This document shows, in pieces, positions 16,328 to 25,432 of a DNA stretch of 64,000 nucleotides. The position numbers and the translations under genes are program-made. Numbering within the stretch: the first letter of the stretch is position 1; every line of letters begins with the position of its first letter. The notes under the pieces are model-generated. The model was not told where the DNA came from. It ran no database searches and worked only from the letters and a program-made list of their open reading frames with translations. Source of the stretch: Salinicola endophyticus (GTDB lineage: Bacteria; Pseudomonadota; Gammaproteobacteria; Pseudomonadales; Halomonadaceae); NCBI RefSeq assembly GCF_040536835.1, contig NZ_CP159578.1, positions 620,001 through 684,000 on the forward strand, in the 5' to 3' direction.

Positions 16328-18676
16328 ATGTCCCAGTCTCGCCAAGCCCCAGAGTCTTCGGCCCCCCAAGAGCCGCCGCAGGCGGGCCTTGCCCGCGATC
16401 CCAAGGTCTTCTCCTACCGCAACCCGGCCGGCGGCTGGGGCGCGCTCAAGTCGGTGGGCAAGCATCTGTGGCACAGCCGCTCGCCGGCGCTCAACGCGCG
16501 CTCGCTGTTCAAGCTCAACCAGCCCGACGGCTTCGACTGCCCCGGCTGCGCCTGGGGTGACCCGGAGCACGGCTCGTCGTTCGAGTTCTGCGAGAACGGG
16601 GTCAAGGCGGTGACCTGGGAAGCCACCGCCAAGCGCGTCACGCGCGAGTTCTTCGCCCGCCACAGTGTCAGCGAACTCAAGACCTGGGACGACTACCAGC
16701 TCGAGGATCAGGGGCGGCTGGTGGAGCCGATGCGCTACAACGCCGACACCGATCACTACGAGCCGATCGCGTGGGGGGACGCACTCGCACTGGTAGCACA
16801 GGAACTCAAGGCGCTGCCGACTCCCGATGACGCCATCTTCTATACCTCGGGCAAGGCCGGCAACGAGTCGGCCTATGTGTTCCAGCTGCTGGCGCGGCGC
16901 TTCGGCACCAACAACCTGCCCGATTGCTCCAACATGTGCCACGAGGCCAGCGGCGTTGCGCTCAGCGCGGCCCTGGGCACCGGCAAGGGCAGTGTGCGGC
17001 TGGAGGATTTCGAGCGCGCCGAGGCGATCTTCGTGTTCGGCCAGAACCCCGGCACCAACCATCCGCGCATGCTCGGCGTGCTGCGCGAAGCGGCCGAGCG
17101 CGGCGCCACCATCGTCTCCTTCAACCCGCTCAAGGAGCGTGGGCTGGAGAAGTTCGCCGATCCGCAGAAGCCGCTGGAGATGCTGCACAACGGTAGCCAT
17201 CGCATCAGCACCTTCTATTTCCGCCCCAAGCTGGGCGGTGACATGGCCGCCGTGCGCGGCATGGCCAAGGCGCTGTTCGAGCGCGATGCCGCCGGTGAAA
17301 CGGTGCTCGACCACGCCTTCCTGGCCGCGCACACCGCGCATCTCGAGGCTTACCGGGTACGGGTCGAGGCCACCGAGTGGGCCGAGCTCGAGGCCCAATC
17401 GGGGCTGTCTCAGCGTGAAATGCGCGAGGCCGCGGATCTCTACGCCCGCTCGCGTGCCACCATCGCCTGCTGGGCCATGGGCATCACCCAGCACGTGCAC
17501 TCGGTGGCCACCGTACGCGAGATCGTCAATCTGCTGATGCTGGGCGGCAACCTGGGCAAGCCCGGCGCCGGCACCTCGCCGGTGCGCGGCCACTCCAACG
17601 TCCAGGGCGACCGCACCATGGGGATCTTCGAGAAGCCCGCGGAGGAGCTGCTCGACGCGCTGGAGGCCTACTATCAGCGCCCCATGCCGCGCCATCACGG
17701 GGTCGACTCGGTGGCCGCGGTCAAGGCGATGCGCGACCAGCCGGGCAAGGTCTTCGTCGGTCTGGCCGGTAACTTCACCCGTGCCATTTCCGACAGCGGC
17801 GTCACCGAGCAGGCGATGGCCAACTGCGCGCTGACCGCCTTCATCAGCACCAAGCTCAACCGCAGCCATCTGATCACCGGGCGCGAGGCGCTGATCCTGC
17901 CGTGCCTGGGGCGCAGCGAGATCGATCGCAACGCGGCGGGCAAGGCGCAGCTGATCACGGTCGAGGACTCGATGAGCATGGTGCACGGTTCGGCGGGCAT
18001 CAACCGCCCGGCGGACAAGGCGCTGCGTTCGGAGGTGGCGATCCTCACCGAGATCGCCGAGCGCCTGTTCGGTGACGACGACAGCGTTGAGTGGGCGGCA
18101 CTGCGCGAGGATTACGACCGCATTCGTGAGCATATCGCCGCGGTGATTCCCGGGTTCGACGACTTCAACACCCGGGTACGCGCGCCGCGCGGCTTCTGGC
18201 TGGCCAATCCGGTGGTGCGCCGTGAGTTCCCGACGGCCAGCGGCCAGGCGGAGTTCTCCGACGACGCGCTGCCGGGCGAGGTGATGCACCAGCGGCTCGC
18301 CGCCCGGGAGGGCTGGATCACGCTGCAGACGATGCGCTCGCACGACCAGTACAACACCACGGTCTACGGCTACGATGACCGTTACCGCGGTATCGAGAAC
18401 GGCCGTCGGGTGATCTTTCTCAATCCCGAGGATATCGACCGGCTGGGGTTTGCCGTGGGGCAGTGGGTCGACCTAATCGGCGAGTCGGAGGATGGCGTGA
18501 CGCGGCGTGCCGATGGCTTCAAGATCGTCGCCTACGATACGCCCGCCGGCTGCGCCGCCGCCTACTACCCGGAAACCAATCCGCTGATCCCGCTCGACCA
18601 CAAGGGCGAGCAGAGCCACACCCCGGCATCGAAGTCGGTGGCCGTGCGCCTGGCAGCGAGCGCCCGCCTTGCCTGA
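16328..18676 (+). CDS. FdhF/YdeP-family molybdopterin oxidoreductase, alpha subunit
   Basis: 782-residue cytoplasmic bis-MGD enzyme of the TIGR01701 type (E. coli YdeP-like). The N-terminal cluster site reads CPGC then Cys 13 residues later, giving three Cys rather than four. By alignment from memory with FdhF (where VUHGP carries selenocysteine), Cys204 in SNMCHEASG takes the Sec place as metal ligand. GQNPGTNHPRM, RGHSNVQGDRTMG and RSHDQYNTTVYG are conserved landmarks. AAGGA precedes ATG 16328. YdeP is linked to acid resistance but its reaction is unknown; formate oxidation is only suggested by fdhD upstream. The stop overlaps the next small gene. Confidence 0.88.
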   Translation: MSQSRQAPESSAPQEPPQAGLARDPKVFSYRNPAGGWGALKSVGKHLWHSRSPALNARSLFKLNQPDGFDCPGCAWGDPEHGSSFEFCENGVKAVTWEATAKRVTREFFARHSVSELKTWDDYQLEDQGRLVEPMRYNADTDHYEPIAWGDALALVAQELKALPTPDDAIFYTSGKAGNESAYVFQLLARRFGTNNLPDCSNMCHEASGVALSAALGTGKGSVRLEDFERAEAIFVFGQNPGTNHPRMLGVLREAAERGATIVSFNPLKERGLEKFADPQKPLEMLHNGSHRISTFYFRPKLGGDMAAVRGMAKALFERDAAGETVLDHAFLAAHTAHLEAYRVRVEATEWAELEAQSGLSQREMREAADLYARSRATIACWAMGITQHVHSVATVREIVNLLMLGGNLGKPGAGTSPVRGHSNVQGDRTMGIFEKPAEELLDALEAYYQRPMPRHHGVDSVAAVKAMRDQPGKVFVGLAGNFTRAISDSGVTEQAMANCALTAFISTKLNRSHLITGREALILPCLGRSEIDRNAAGKAQLITVEDSMSMVHGSAGINRPADKALRSEVAILTEIAERLFGDDDSVEWAALREDYDRIREHIAAVIPGFDDFNTRVRAPRGFWLANPVVRREFPTASGQAEFSDDALPGEVMHQRLAAREGWITLQTMRSHDQYNTTVYGYDDRYRGIENGRRVIFLNPEDIDRLGFAVGQWVDLIGESEDGVTRRADGFKIVAYDTPAGCAAAYYPETNPLIPLDHKGEQSHTPASKSVAVRLAASARLA

Positions 18677-18965
18677 GCGCGGGCCCTCCGAGCTCGATCC
18701 TGCCGCCCTGGCGCGCCGTTTCACGGCGCTCCAGGCGGCGCATCCCGAACTCGACCCGCTGGCGGCGCTGCTACTGGCTGCGCTGCATGACGTCGCCGAG
18801 CCGTCGCTCTCCAGCGCGCGGCTGTCACGTCATCTGGGCATCGAGCATGCCCTGGTGCGCCGCGCCGCCGCCGAGCTCGAAGCCGCTGGCTGGATCGCCA
18901 CCCAGGCCCGCGTTGGCGCCAGCCCGGCACTGGGGCTACGACTGCTCGCCGACGTCGAGGCCTGA
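18669..18965 (+). CDS. Small predicted winged-helix protein linked to the molybdoenzyme
   Basis: 98 residues, starting with TTG that overlaps the upstream stop by 8 bases. After an N-terminal helix (about 12-42), residues about 45-80 (SLSSARLSRHLGIEHALVRRAAAELEAAGWI without the ends) fit a winged helix: helix, turn, recognition helix, then a wing. It could be a DNA-binding regulator or a protein-protein adaptor for the enzyme. I do not recognise a named family. Overlap with the upstream frame supports co-translation; the absence of an ATG and of a clear ribosome site lowers certainty. Confidence 0.6.
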   Translation: MPERGPSELDPAALARRFTALQAAHPELDPLAALLLAALHDVAEPSLSSARLSRHLGIEHALVRRAAAELEAAGWIATQARVGASPALGLRLLADVEA

Positions 18966-19095
18966 CCCCCAAACGACCCGCACGCTCCGACGTCGCGACT
19001 CCCATCTGGCGCTATCCTGAGCTCTGGGGCCGATGCTTGATGCGCTCGCCCGAGCGCGTCGGCGCCCGCCATTCGCGCTTCATCCGGAGGAACCG

Positions 19096-19860
19096 ATGTC
19101 TGAATCACAGCTGCAGGGCCGTATCGCTGTCATCACCGGTGGCGGTGTGGGTATCGGCTACGCCATTGCCCGAGCCCTGGCGGCGGCCGGCGCCCGCGTG
19201 GTCGTCACCTATCGCTCCCACCAGCCCGACGCCGCGGCACTCGAGGCGCTCAGCGCCAGCGGCGGCGAGCCGGCACTGGCACGGGCGCTCGACGTCACCG
19301 ACGAGGCCGCAGTAGCCGAATTCGCCGACTGGCTGCGGGCCGAATGCGGTCGGGTCGATATCCTGATCAACAACGCCGGTGGTCTGGTGCAGCGCTCGAG
19401 CATCGAGGAAATGCCCTATACCCTGTGGCGCCAGGTGCAGACGCTCAACGTCGACTCGGTGTTTCTGGTGACCCACTACCTGCTGCCGCTGTTCGGCGCC
19501 GAGGGGGGACGCATCATCACGCTGTCGTCGCTGGCCGGGCGCAACGGAGGCCACCCTGGCGCCACCGCCTACGCCACCGCCAAGGCCGCGCTGTTCGGCT
19601 TCACCCGCGGGCTGGCCAAGGAGGTCGCCGCACGCGGCATCACCGTCAACGCGCTGGCGCCGGGGTTCATCGAGGCGACCCCGTTCCACGCCACCTTCAC
19701 CAGCGAAGCGTCCAAGCGCGACACCGTCGCCGGCATTCCTGCCGGGCGCGCCGGCGTGCCCGAAGACGTCGCCTCGGCCGCACTTTGGCTGGCCAGTGAT
19801 GGTGCCGCCTTCGTCTCGGGGAGCATTGTCGATATCAATGGCGCCCAGTATTTCGGCTAG
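19096..19860 (+). CDS. Short-chain dehydrogenase/reductase (SDR)
   Basis: 254-residue classical SDR using NAD(P)H. TGGGVGIG (14-21) is the nucleotide-binding turn, NNAG sits at 92-95, and the catalytic set is Ser144/145, Tyr159 and Lys163 (YATAK). The end, SGSIVDINGAQYFG, is the usual FabG-like dimer end. Thr39-Tyr-Arg after the second strand suggests NADP preference (inference). CGGAGGAA precedes the ATG. Substrate unknown. It lies between the molybdoenzyme genes and a convergent hydrolase; no operon partner is obvious. Confidence 0.9.
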   Translation: MSESQLQGRIAVITGGGVGIGYAIARALAAAGARVVVTYRSHQPDAAALEALSASGGEPALARALDVTDEAAVAEFADWLRAECGRVDILINNAGGLVQRSSIEEMPYTLWRQVQTLNVDSVFLVTHYLLPLFGAEGGRIITLSSLAGRNGGHPGATAYATAKAALFGFTRGLAKEVAARGITVNALAPGFIEATPFHATFTSEASKRDTVAGIPAGRAGVPEDVASAALWLASDGAAFVSGSIVDINGAQYFG

Positions 19861-19884
19861 CCTCCTGATAGACACCACCTGCGT

Positions 19885-20595
19885 TCACCGACTCTTCGCC
19901 TCAAGCCCGATGAGGAAGTCGCCCAGCGCCTGCGATAGCGTTCCCGCACCGTCGAGCATCGGGGTGTGGCCGGCGTTGAGGCGCCGCAGGCGGGCGTCGG
20001 CGATGCCGTCTGCCAGCGCCGTGGCGTGCAGCCAGCTGCGCGCCGGGTCGCGCTCGCCATGTACCACCAGGGTGGGGCAGCGAATCTCGCTCAGCCGTGC
20101 GCGGAGATCGAGCCGGCGCAGGCTGCACATGGCCCGATAGGCGCGCTCGGGGTCACAGCCGCGGGCGTAGCCGCGCAGGTGCCGGCCATGGCGCGCCAGC
20201 GCCGCCTCGCCGACACAGCGGCGCAGGAAGGCCTCGATAAACGCCTCGCCCCACTGCGCGCGCAGCCGCTGGGGTAGCTGCGGGTCGCCGTGGCCGGCGG
20301 CGCTGGCGCCGGTGTCGATCAGCACCAACCCGGCCAGACTCTCGCCCAGCGCGGCGGCCAGCTGCAGCGCAATGACGCCACCGGCGGAGTGGCCCACCAG
20401 CAGCGCCGATGCACTGCCACCCGCCGGCCAGTGGCGCTGGAGCTGGTCGGAGACCTGGGTCAGGTCGCCATCACCGTGACCGTTGAGCCAGTCGACGCCA
20501 TGCCAGTGCCAGCCGTCGGGCAGTGCCACCTCGGCGAAGATCGTCGGTGGCAGCAGCGTGCCGGGCAGCGCCACCAGGACGCCGCCCGCGGGCAT
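19885..20595 (-). CDS. Alpha/beta hydrolase
   Basis: 236 residues with the nucleophile elbow GHSAGG (Ser70), an acid in HGERDPARSW and a C-terminal His in NAGHTPML. The opening LVALPGTLLPPTIF places an oxyanion-type loop close to the N-terminus. GAGGT lies four bases upstream of the ATG and the start is only 4 bases after the stop of the transporter gene, so it is the last gene of the DUF1446/AtuA operon. It may hydrolyse an ester or CoA thioester of the imported or processed substrate (inference). Confidence 0.85.
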   Translation of the reverse strand: MPAGGVLVALPGTLLPPTIFAEVALPDGWHWHGVDWLNGHGDGDLTQVSDQLQRHWPAGGSASALLVGHSAGGVIALQLAAALGESLAGLVLIDTGASAAGHGDPQLPQRLRAQWGEAFIEAFLRRCVGEAALARHGRHLRGYARGCDPERAYRAMCSLRRLDLRARLSEIRCPTLVVHGERDPARSWLHATALADGIADARLRRLNAGHTPMLDGAGTLSQALGDFLIGLEAKSR

Positions 20596-20599
20596 GACC

Positions 20600-21904
20600 T
20601 CAGCCACCGATGGCGCCGATCGCCCAGGCGAAGGCGAGCAGCACGATGCCGATGCCCCAGGCCCACAGGAAGGTGAACTTGAGGTGCTCGCGCAGTTCCA
20701 CCTGGGCCAGCCCGATGGCCAGATAGACGCTGGGCACCACCGGGCTGATACTGAAGCCGGTGTTCTCGCCAATCAGCATGGCGCGGGCCACCGCGTCCAC
20801 CGGCACGCCGGCGGCGGTGGCGATGTCGCGCACGATCGGCATCAGCGCGAAGTAGTAGGCGTCGGGCGAGAACAGCATGCCCAGCGGGACGCCGAAGAAG
20901 CCCACTATCAGATGCAGCACCCCGGCCGAGCCCGCCGGCAGCAGCGCGATCAGCGCCGCAGCCATGCCGTCGGACATACCGGCGCCGGCCAGAATCCCGA
21001 GCAGAATCCCCGCCGCCAGCATCACCAGCGCCATCTGCAGCGCGTCATTGGCATGGCGTGCGAGCTGGCGCCCCTGTTCGTCCGGGCGCGGATAGTTGAG
21101 CAGCAGGGCGATGCCGAGCCCGACCATGAAACTGGCGTAGAGCGGGAAGGCGCCGGTGAACAGGATCAGCAGGATGGTCAGGGTCAGCGCCACATTGGCC
21201 CAGTAGCGCCAGTCGCCGAGGGCGAGCGCGGTCTCGCGCGGTGGCAGCAGGTAGGCCGACATGTCGCCGCCGGCGGCGTGGCCCTCGGCGCGCAGCCGGC
21301 GCCGGGCGCGTACGCCGAAGACGCAGGCCAGGCCCAGCAGCAGCGCGATCCCCAGCGCCTGTACCGGCACCAGCGGCAGCCACAGCGCGGAGGCATCGAC
21401 CCCGGCGGTGGCCGCGGCACGCGCGGTGGGGCCACCCCAGGGCACCATGTTGACCACCCCGGCGGTTAGCCCGACCAGGCACAGCAGGATCAGCGGGCTC
21501 ATCCGCAGGCGCTGATAGAGCGGCAGGAAGGCGGGAATCGTGAGCAGGAATGTGGCCGCGCCGACGCCGTCGAGATGCGCGATGCCGGCCACCAGCACGG
21601 TGACGACGGCGACCCGCAGCGGCTCACCCCGGGTGCGCCGGATCAGGAAATTGACCAGCGGATCGAACAGGCCGCGCTCGCGCATGATGCCGAAGTAGAG
21701 AATGGCGAAGATGAACAGCGTCGCGGTGGGCGCGACCGCGAGTAGGCCGGACTTGATGAAGCCGCCGGTTTCGGCCGGTGAGAAACCGGCCAGCAGGCAG
21801 GCGGCAACCGGCACCAGCGCGAAGGCGACCACCGGGGTCAGCCGCTTGAGCAGTATCAGCGCGATGATGCCCAGCATCATCACGAATCCGAGCGTTGTTA
21901 TCAT
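20600..21904 (-). CDS. CitMHS-family carboxylate transporter
   Basis: 434 residues with about 11-12 membrane helices. LGIIALILLKRLTPVVA near the start, IAHLDGVGAATFLLTIPAF, VNMVPWGGPTARAA and FSPDAYYFALMP are family landmarks of the citrate-metal:H+ symporter group (Bacillus CitM/CitH). Gram-negative members often transport other tricarboxylates. Its place between an AtuA-like pair and a hydrolase suggests it brings in the substrate of that operon. GGAG precedes the ATG. Confidence 0.9.
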   Translation of the reverse strand: MITTLGFVMMLGIIALILLKRLTPVVAFALVPVAACLLAGFSPAETGGFIKSGLLAVAPTATLFIFAILYFGIMRERGLFDPLVNFLIRRTRGEPLRVAVVTVLVAGIAHLDGVGAATFLLTIPAFLPLYQRLRMSPLILLCLVGLTAGVVNMVPWGGPTARAAATAGVDASALWLPLVPVQALGIALLLGLACVFGVRARRRLRAEGHAAGGDMSAYLLPPRETALALGDWRYWANVALTLTILLILFTGAFPLYASFMVGLGIALLLNYPRPDEQGRQLARHANDALQMALVMLAAGILLGILAGAGMSDGMAAALIALLPAGSAGVLHLIVGFFGVPLGMLFSPDAYYFALMPIVRDIATAAGVPVDAVARAMLIGENTGFSISPVVPSVYLAIGLAQVELREHLKFTFLWAWGIGIVLLAFAWAIGAIGG

Positions 21905-21941
21905 AGTGGCTCCGTGTGTTGGCGTGTGTCGAACGGCCCGT

Positions 21942-22268
21942 TCAGGGCGCGGGCGAGGGCAGGCGCAGCCCCAGCAGCAGATAGCTGAGGCTCTTGCCGT
22001 GGCGGTCGAGGGTGGCGCTCTGGTTGACCCCGCCTTCCAGCGCGCCGTCGATGACGAAGTTGATGCCGTGCAGGCCAGGCAGGCAGTGGCGGGTCACCTT
22101 GTGCGGGCGGCGATGGGCGAAGCGTTCAGCCACGACCGCTTCGGTCAGAGTGCGTTCCAACCAGGCATAGTGGGCCGGGTCGAACACGAACACCGCCACG
22201 TTGAGGGTGTTGCCCTTGTCGCCGGCACGGGCGTGGGCGACATCGGCGAGTAGAATCTCCGGATGCAT
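21942..22268 (-). CDS. AtuA C-terminal-like domain protein
   Basis: 108-residue protein that corresponds to the small C-terminal domain of AtuA: LADVAHARAGDKGNTLNVAVF at the start and LPGLHGINFVIDGAL in the middle are conserved. It is encoded as a separate chain 11 bases after the DUF1446 gene, with GAGGAG before the ATG. It should assemble with that protein; catalytic role unknown. Confidence 0.88.
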   Translation of the reverse strand: MHPEILLADVAHARAGDKGNTLNVAVFVFDPAHYAWLERTLTEAVVAERFAHRRPHKVTRHCLPGLHGINFVIDGALEGGVNQSATLDRHGKSLSYLLLGLRLPSPAP

Positions 22269-22279
22269 GCAAGAGCTCC

Positions 22280-23659
22280 TCAGTGCCAGGTCAGATAGGG
22301 GGTGACCCGCGTACGGGGAATGAAGAAGGCCTGCGTGCGCAGCGACTCGCCGAGCTGCCGGCGTACTCCGCCACCGCCCGCCGGGCCGTTGAGATAGAGC
22401 GCCTCGACCTCCTGCAGTGCGCGTTCGATCGCCTCCCGATCGCGGTCGACGATCCCCACGCGCAGGCGCACGTCAGCGACCTCGGGGGCCGCCGCCAGCG
22501 CCTGATCCAGCCACGCGCCGTCGCCGTCGTTGAACAGGCTGGCGACGCCGATCACGTCGAAGTGCGGGCGTAGCATCGGGGTCTCCTCGGCCAGCCGCTG
22601 GCGCAGGATCTCCAGCGCCAGGCGCACCCGGGGCACCGCGCCAGGGCCGGCATAGGAGATACCCGCCTCGCCGAACCACAGCCCGCGCAGGCCGAGATTG
22701 CCCTTGAGCGTGGCCGGCGCCGGGTGTCCGGTGATGCCGCACACCGCGATCCGGTCGGGGCCCTGGCGCTCGAGATGGACGCCGGAGAGATCGAGGGTGA
22801 CGTCCGGGGTCAGGTAGGCCGCCGGGTCGTGGACTTCGTAGAGCAGCTGCTCCTTGACCGTACGCTCACTGACGCCACCGCCGCTGCCGGGCACCTTGGT
22901 GATCACCAGGCTGCCGTCGCGGCCGACTTCGGCGATCGGGCAGCCGAGATGGGCGGGGTCGACCACCGGCTTGTGCGCAGGGTCGGCGAAGTAGCCGCCG
23001 CTGACCTGGGTGCCGCACTCGAGCAGATGCCCGGCGGCGGTGGCCACCGCCAGCCTGGCCCAGTCGTCCCCGGCCCAGCCATGGGCATGACGCAGCGCCC
23101 CCACCACCATCGAGGGGTCGGCGAGGCGTCCGCCGATCACGATATCGGCGCCTTCGGCCAGCGCCTGGGCCACCGCGTCGGCGCCGATATAGACATTGCA
23201 CGAGACGATCTCGTCACTTGGGCAGTCGGCGGGCAGCCAGTCGGCGTCGGCGGCTTCGCCGACCAGGTCGTCGCCGAGCACGCAGGCAATGCGTGCCGTC
23301 AGCCCCTGGGCGTGGAGCTGATCTCGCAGGCGCCGCGCTGCCGCCGTCGGGTTGGCGGCGCCGCCGTTGGTGATGATCGGAATGCCTAGCGCAAGGCAGC
23401 GCGCCACCACCGGTTCGAGAAAGGCGAACAGCTGGCTGGCGTAGCCGCGCTCGGGATCGCTCAAACGGCGCAGCTGCGCCTCGGCCAGGGTGCGCTCGGC
23501 GAGCAGTTCGAAGAACAGGTAGCGCGGGCCATCACAGGCCGCCAGCGCCTCGACCAGCGCCACCGCGGCGCGCGGGCGATCACCGGCAAAGCCGGCACCG
23601 CAGCCGATGTAGGCGCGGCCTGTAGCGGTAGACGGTGAGGGGGAAGGTAAATCGGGCAT
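22280..23659 (-). CDS. Acyclic terpene utilisation AtuA-like protein (DUF1446)
   Basis: 459 residues, with AYIGCGAGFAGDRP, ELLAERTLAE, IPIITNGGAANP, GADIVIGGRLADPS and EVHDPAAYLTPDV as DUF1446 signatures. P. aeruginosa AtuA is needed for citronellol/geraniol breakdown, but the family is wider and its chemistry is not established. No AtuB-H genes (geranyl-CoA carboxylase and others) follow; instead a CitMHS transporter and hydrolase do, so terpene use is not supported and a di- or tricarboxylate substrate is more likely (inference). First gene of the operon; AGGAAG precedes the ATG. Confidence 0.88.
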   Translation of the reverse strand: MPDLPSPSPSTATGRAYIGCGAGFAGDRPRAAVALVEALAACDGPRYLFFELLAERTLAEAQLRRLSDPERGYASQLFAFLEPVVARCLALGIPIITNGGAANPTAAARRLRDQLHAQGLTARIACVLGDDLVGEAADADWLPADCPSDEIVSCNVYIGADAVAQALAEGADIVIGGRLADPSMVVGALRHAHGWAGDDWARLAVATAAGHLLECGTQVSGGYFADPAHKPVVDPAHLGCPIAEVGRDGSLVITKVPGSGGGVSERTVKEQLLYEVHDPAAYLTPDVTLDLSGVHLERQGPDRIAVCGITGHPAPATLKGNLGLRGLWFGEAGISYAGPGAVPRVRLALEILRQRLAEETPMLRPHFDVIGVASLFNDGDGAWLDQALAAAPEVADVRLRVGIVDRDREAIERALQEVEALYLNGPAGGGGVRRQLGESLRTQAFFIPRTRVTPYLTWH

Positions 23660-23765
23660 GGGAGCTTCCTGCTGATAGCGTTGTGCCGACGATGGCCCGA
23701 CGTGTCTCCATCAGGCAAAACCATATATCTTATGAATTGATAAAAATTCTTGATGCGAGAGCGCC
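23660..23765. promoter_or_regulatory. Divergent promoter with LysR-type dyad
   Basis: The 106-base gap between the DUF1446 operon and the divergent LysR gene becomes AT-rich at 23718-23750. It holds the dyad TATC-N9-GATA (23726-23742), which fits a LysR T-N11-A site. This is the expected shared control region. Confidence 0.5.
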
Positions 23766-24683
23766 ATGTTTCACCAGCGACAGCTGCGTGCCTTCGTGCT
23801 GACCGCCGAGCTGGCGAGCTTCACCCGGGCGGCGCAGGCGATTCACCTGACCCAGCCGGCGCTGAGCTACCTGATACGAAAGTTGGAAGGGGAGCTGGGG
23901 GTCGAACTGTTCGCGCGCAATACGCGCAAGGTGGTGCTGACCGAAGCCGGCGAGCTCTTCCTGGGACACGCCCGGCGCATTCTCGCCGACATGGCGCTGG
24001 CGCTGCAGGATACCCAGAATGTGCGTCAGCTGGCCCAGGGGCACCTGTCACTGGCGGGGCTGCCCTCGGTGGCCTCGTCGCTGCTGCCGCGAACCATCGC
24101 TGCCTTTCGCAAGCGCCATCCCGGCGTGACCCTGAGCCTGCGCGATGGCCTCGCCGGCGAGGTCGACGACTGGGTACGTCGCGGCGAGGTGGAGATGGGG
24201 CTGGCTTCGCCGCTGGGCCACGACCGCGAGCTCGACTTCGAGCCGTTGTTCCACGATGGCTTGATCCTGATCACCCCGCCGCGGGTGGTGCGGGCCAGCG
24301 AGTCGCCGTGGTACGGCCTGGCGGAGATGCCCTACATCGCCATGGCACCGGGATCGAGCGCGCGCCACTTCGCCGAGCTGGCGATGCGCGAGGCCGGCAT
24401 GACCCGCTCACCGAGCTGGGAACTGAGCTTCATGAGTTCGGCAATCGCCATGGTGCGTGCGGGGCTGGGTTTTGCACTGCTGCCGGCCTCGAGCGTCGCG
24501 GTATTCGACCTGAGCGACATGACCCGGCTGCCGGTGGCGCTGCGCGAGCCGCGCGAGATCGGCATTCTGCGGCGCAAGCCGCTGCACGACTCGCCGGCGC
24601 TGGCGGCCTTCCTGCGTCAGCTGCGCAAGCAGATCGCTGCCGACCTCGGGGCGGCCGCCGCGCAGGTTCAGCCGAAGGTGTAG
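23766..24683 (+). CDS. LysR-family transcriptional regulator
   Basis: 305 residues: an N-terminal winged HTH (about 1-60, [19 protein letters not shown] and [14 protein letters not shown]) and a substrate-binding effector domain (about 90-295). The HTH shows the usual LTQPALS recognition helix. It is divergent from the AtuA-like operon and most likely controls it in response to the substrate or an intermediate. The 3' end overlaps the convergent yehW gene by 16 bases. Confidence 0.93.
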   Translation: MFHQRQLRAFVLTAELASFTRAAQAIHLTQPALSYLIRKLEGELGVELFARNTRKVVLTEAGELFLGHARRILADMALALQDTQNVRQLAQGHLSLAGLPSVASSLLPRTIAAFRKRHPGVTLSLRDGLAGEVDDWVRRGEVEMGLASPLGHDRELDFEPLFHDGLILITPPRVVRASESPWYGLAEMPYIAMAPGSSARHFAELAMREAGMTRSPSWELSFMSSAIAMVRAGLGFALLPASSVAVFDLSDMTRLPVALREPREIGILRRKPLHDSPALAAFLRQLRKQIAADLGAAAAQVQPKV

Positions 24684-25432
24684 CGCCGTTCCAGGCGTTC
24701 GAACGCGAGGTCGGTGACGATCGCCAGCAGCCCCACCAGCAGTGCACCCTGGATCACGTAGGCCAGATTGTTGCCCACCAGGCCGGCGATCAGCGGCGTG
24801 CCCAGGCTCTTGGCGCCGACGGTGGAGCCGATGGTGGCGGTGCCGATGTTGATGATCACCGACACCCGAATCCCGGCGATGATCACCCGCATCGCCAGCG
24901 GCAGCTCCACCCGCCACAGGATCTGCCACGCGCTCATGCCGTTGCCGCGTGCCGCTTCCCGAGTGCTGGCGGGGACCGTGCCGAGCCCGGCGATGGTGTT
25001 CTGGATCACTGGCAGCAGGCCGTAGAGCGACAGCGCGATGATCGTCGGGGTAAAGCCGAACCCGGCCAGCGGTACGGCGATGGCGAGCACCGCTGCCGGG
25101 GGGAAGGTCTGCCCGATGGCGGCCAGCGACGACACCATGGGCTCGAACTCGCGCCCGGTAGGGCGGGTGACGAAGAGCCCGGCGGCCACGCCGACGCTCA
25201 CCGAGATCAGCGACGACACCAGCACCAGGCCGATGTGTGCCAGCATCAGGTTGAGAAAGCTGTCGCGGCTGTAGAGCGGCTGGCTGAGATCGGGAAACAG
25301 TGCCCGGAACTGCGGCTCCAGCTGGCCCATGCCCAGCGTCAGCCCCACCAGCAGCAGTGTGAGCAGCACCAGCGTGAGGTTGCCGGCGGCGGCGCGACGC
25401 AGCCGCCCCCTGCGCGCGGCGGCAACACTCAT
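24668..25432 (-). CDS. yehW: Osmoprotectant ABC importer, permease YehW
   Basis: 254-residue inner-membrane subunit with about five or six helices. It has a BPD transport domain and the EAA-type coupling loop [21 protein letters not shown]. Last gene of a four-gene set in the exact E. coli order yehZ-yehY-yehX-yehW. Its ATG overlaps the ATPase stop (ATGA at 25429-25432). The E. coli system is RpoS-dependent and binds glycine betaine weakly, so the true ligand here is open. Confidence 0.88.
   Translation of the reverse strand: MSVAAARRGRLRRAAAGNLTLVLLTLLLVGLTLGMGQLEPQFRALFPDLSQPLYSRDSFLNLMLAHIGLVLVSSLISVSVGVAAGLFVTRPTGREFEPMVSSLAAIGQTFPPAAVLAIAVPLAGFGFTPTIIALSLYGLLPVIQNTIAGLGTVPASTREAARGNGMSAWQILWRVELPLAMRVIIAGIRVSVIINIGTATIGSTVGAKSLGTPLIAGLVGNNLAYVIQGALLVGLLAIVTDLAFERLERRYTFG

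Noticed and set aside
16154..18343. 729-residue minus-strand open frame
   Set aside because: Lies wholly antisense to the molybdoenzyme gene, which has clear family motifs. Composition is His/Arg/Leu-rich as expected from the reverse of a GC-rich gene.
20483..21469. 328-residue plus-strand open frame
   Set aside because: Gln/His/Gly-rich antisense of the CitMHS transporter.
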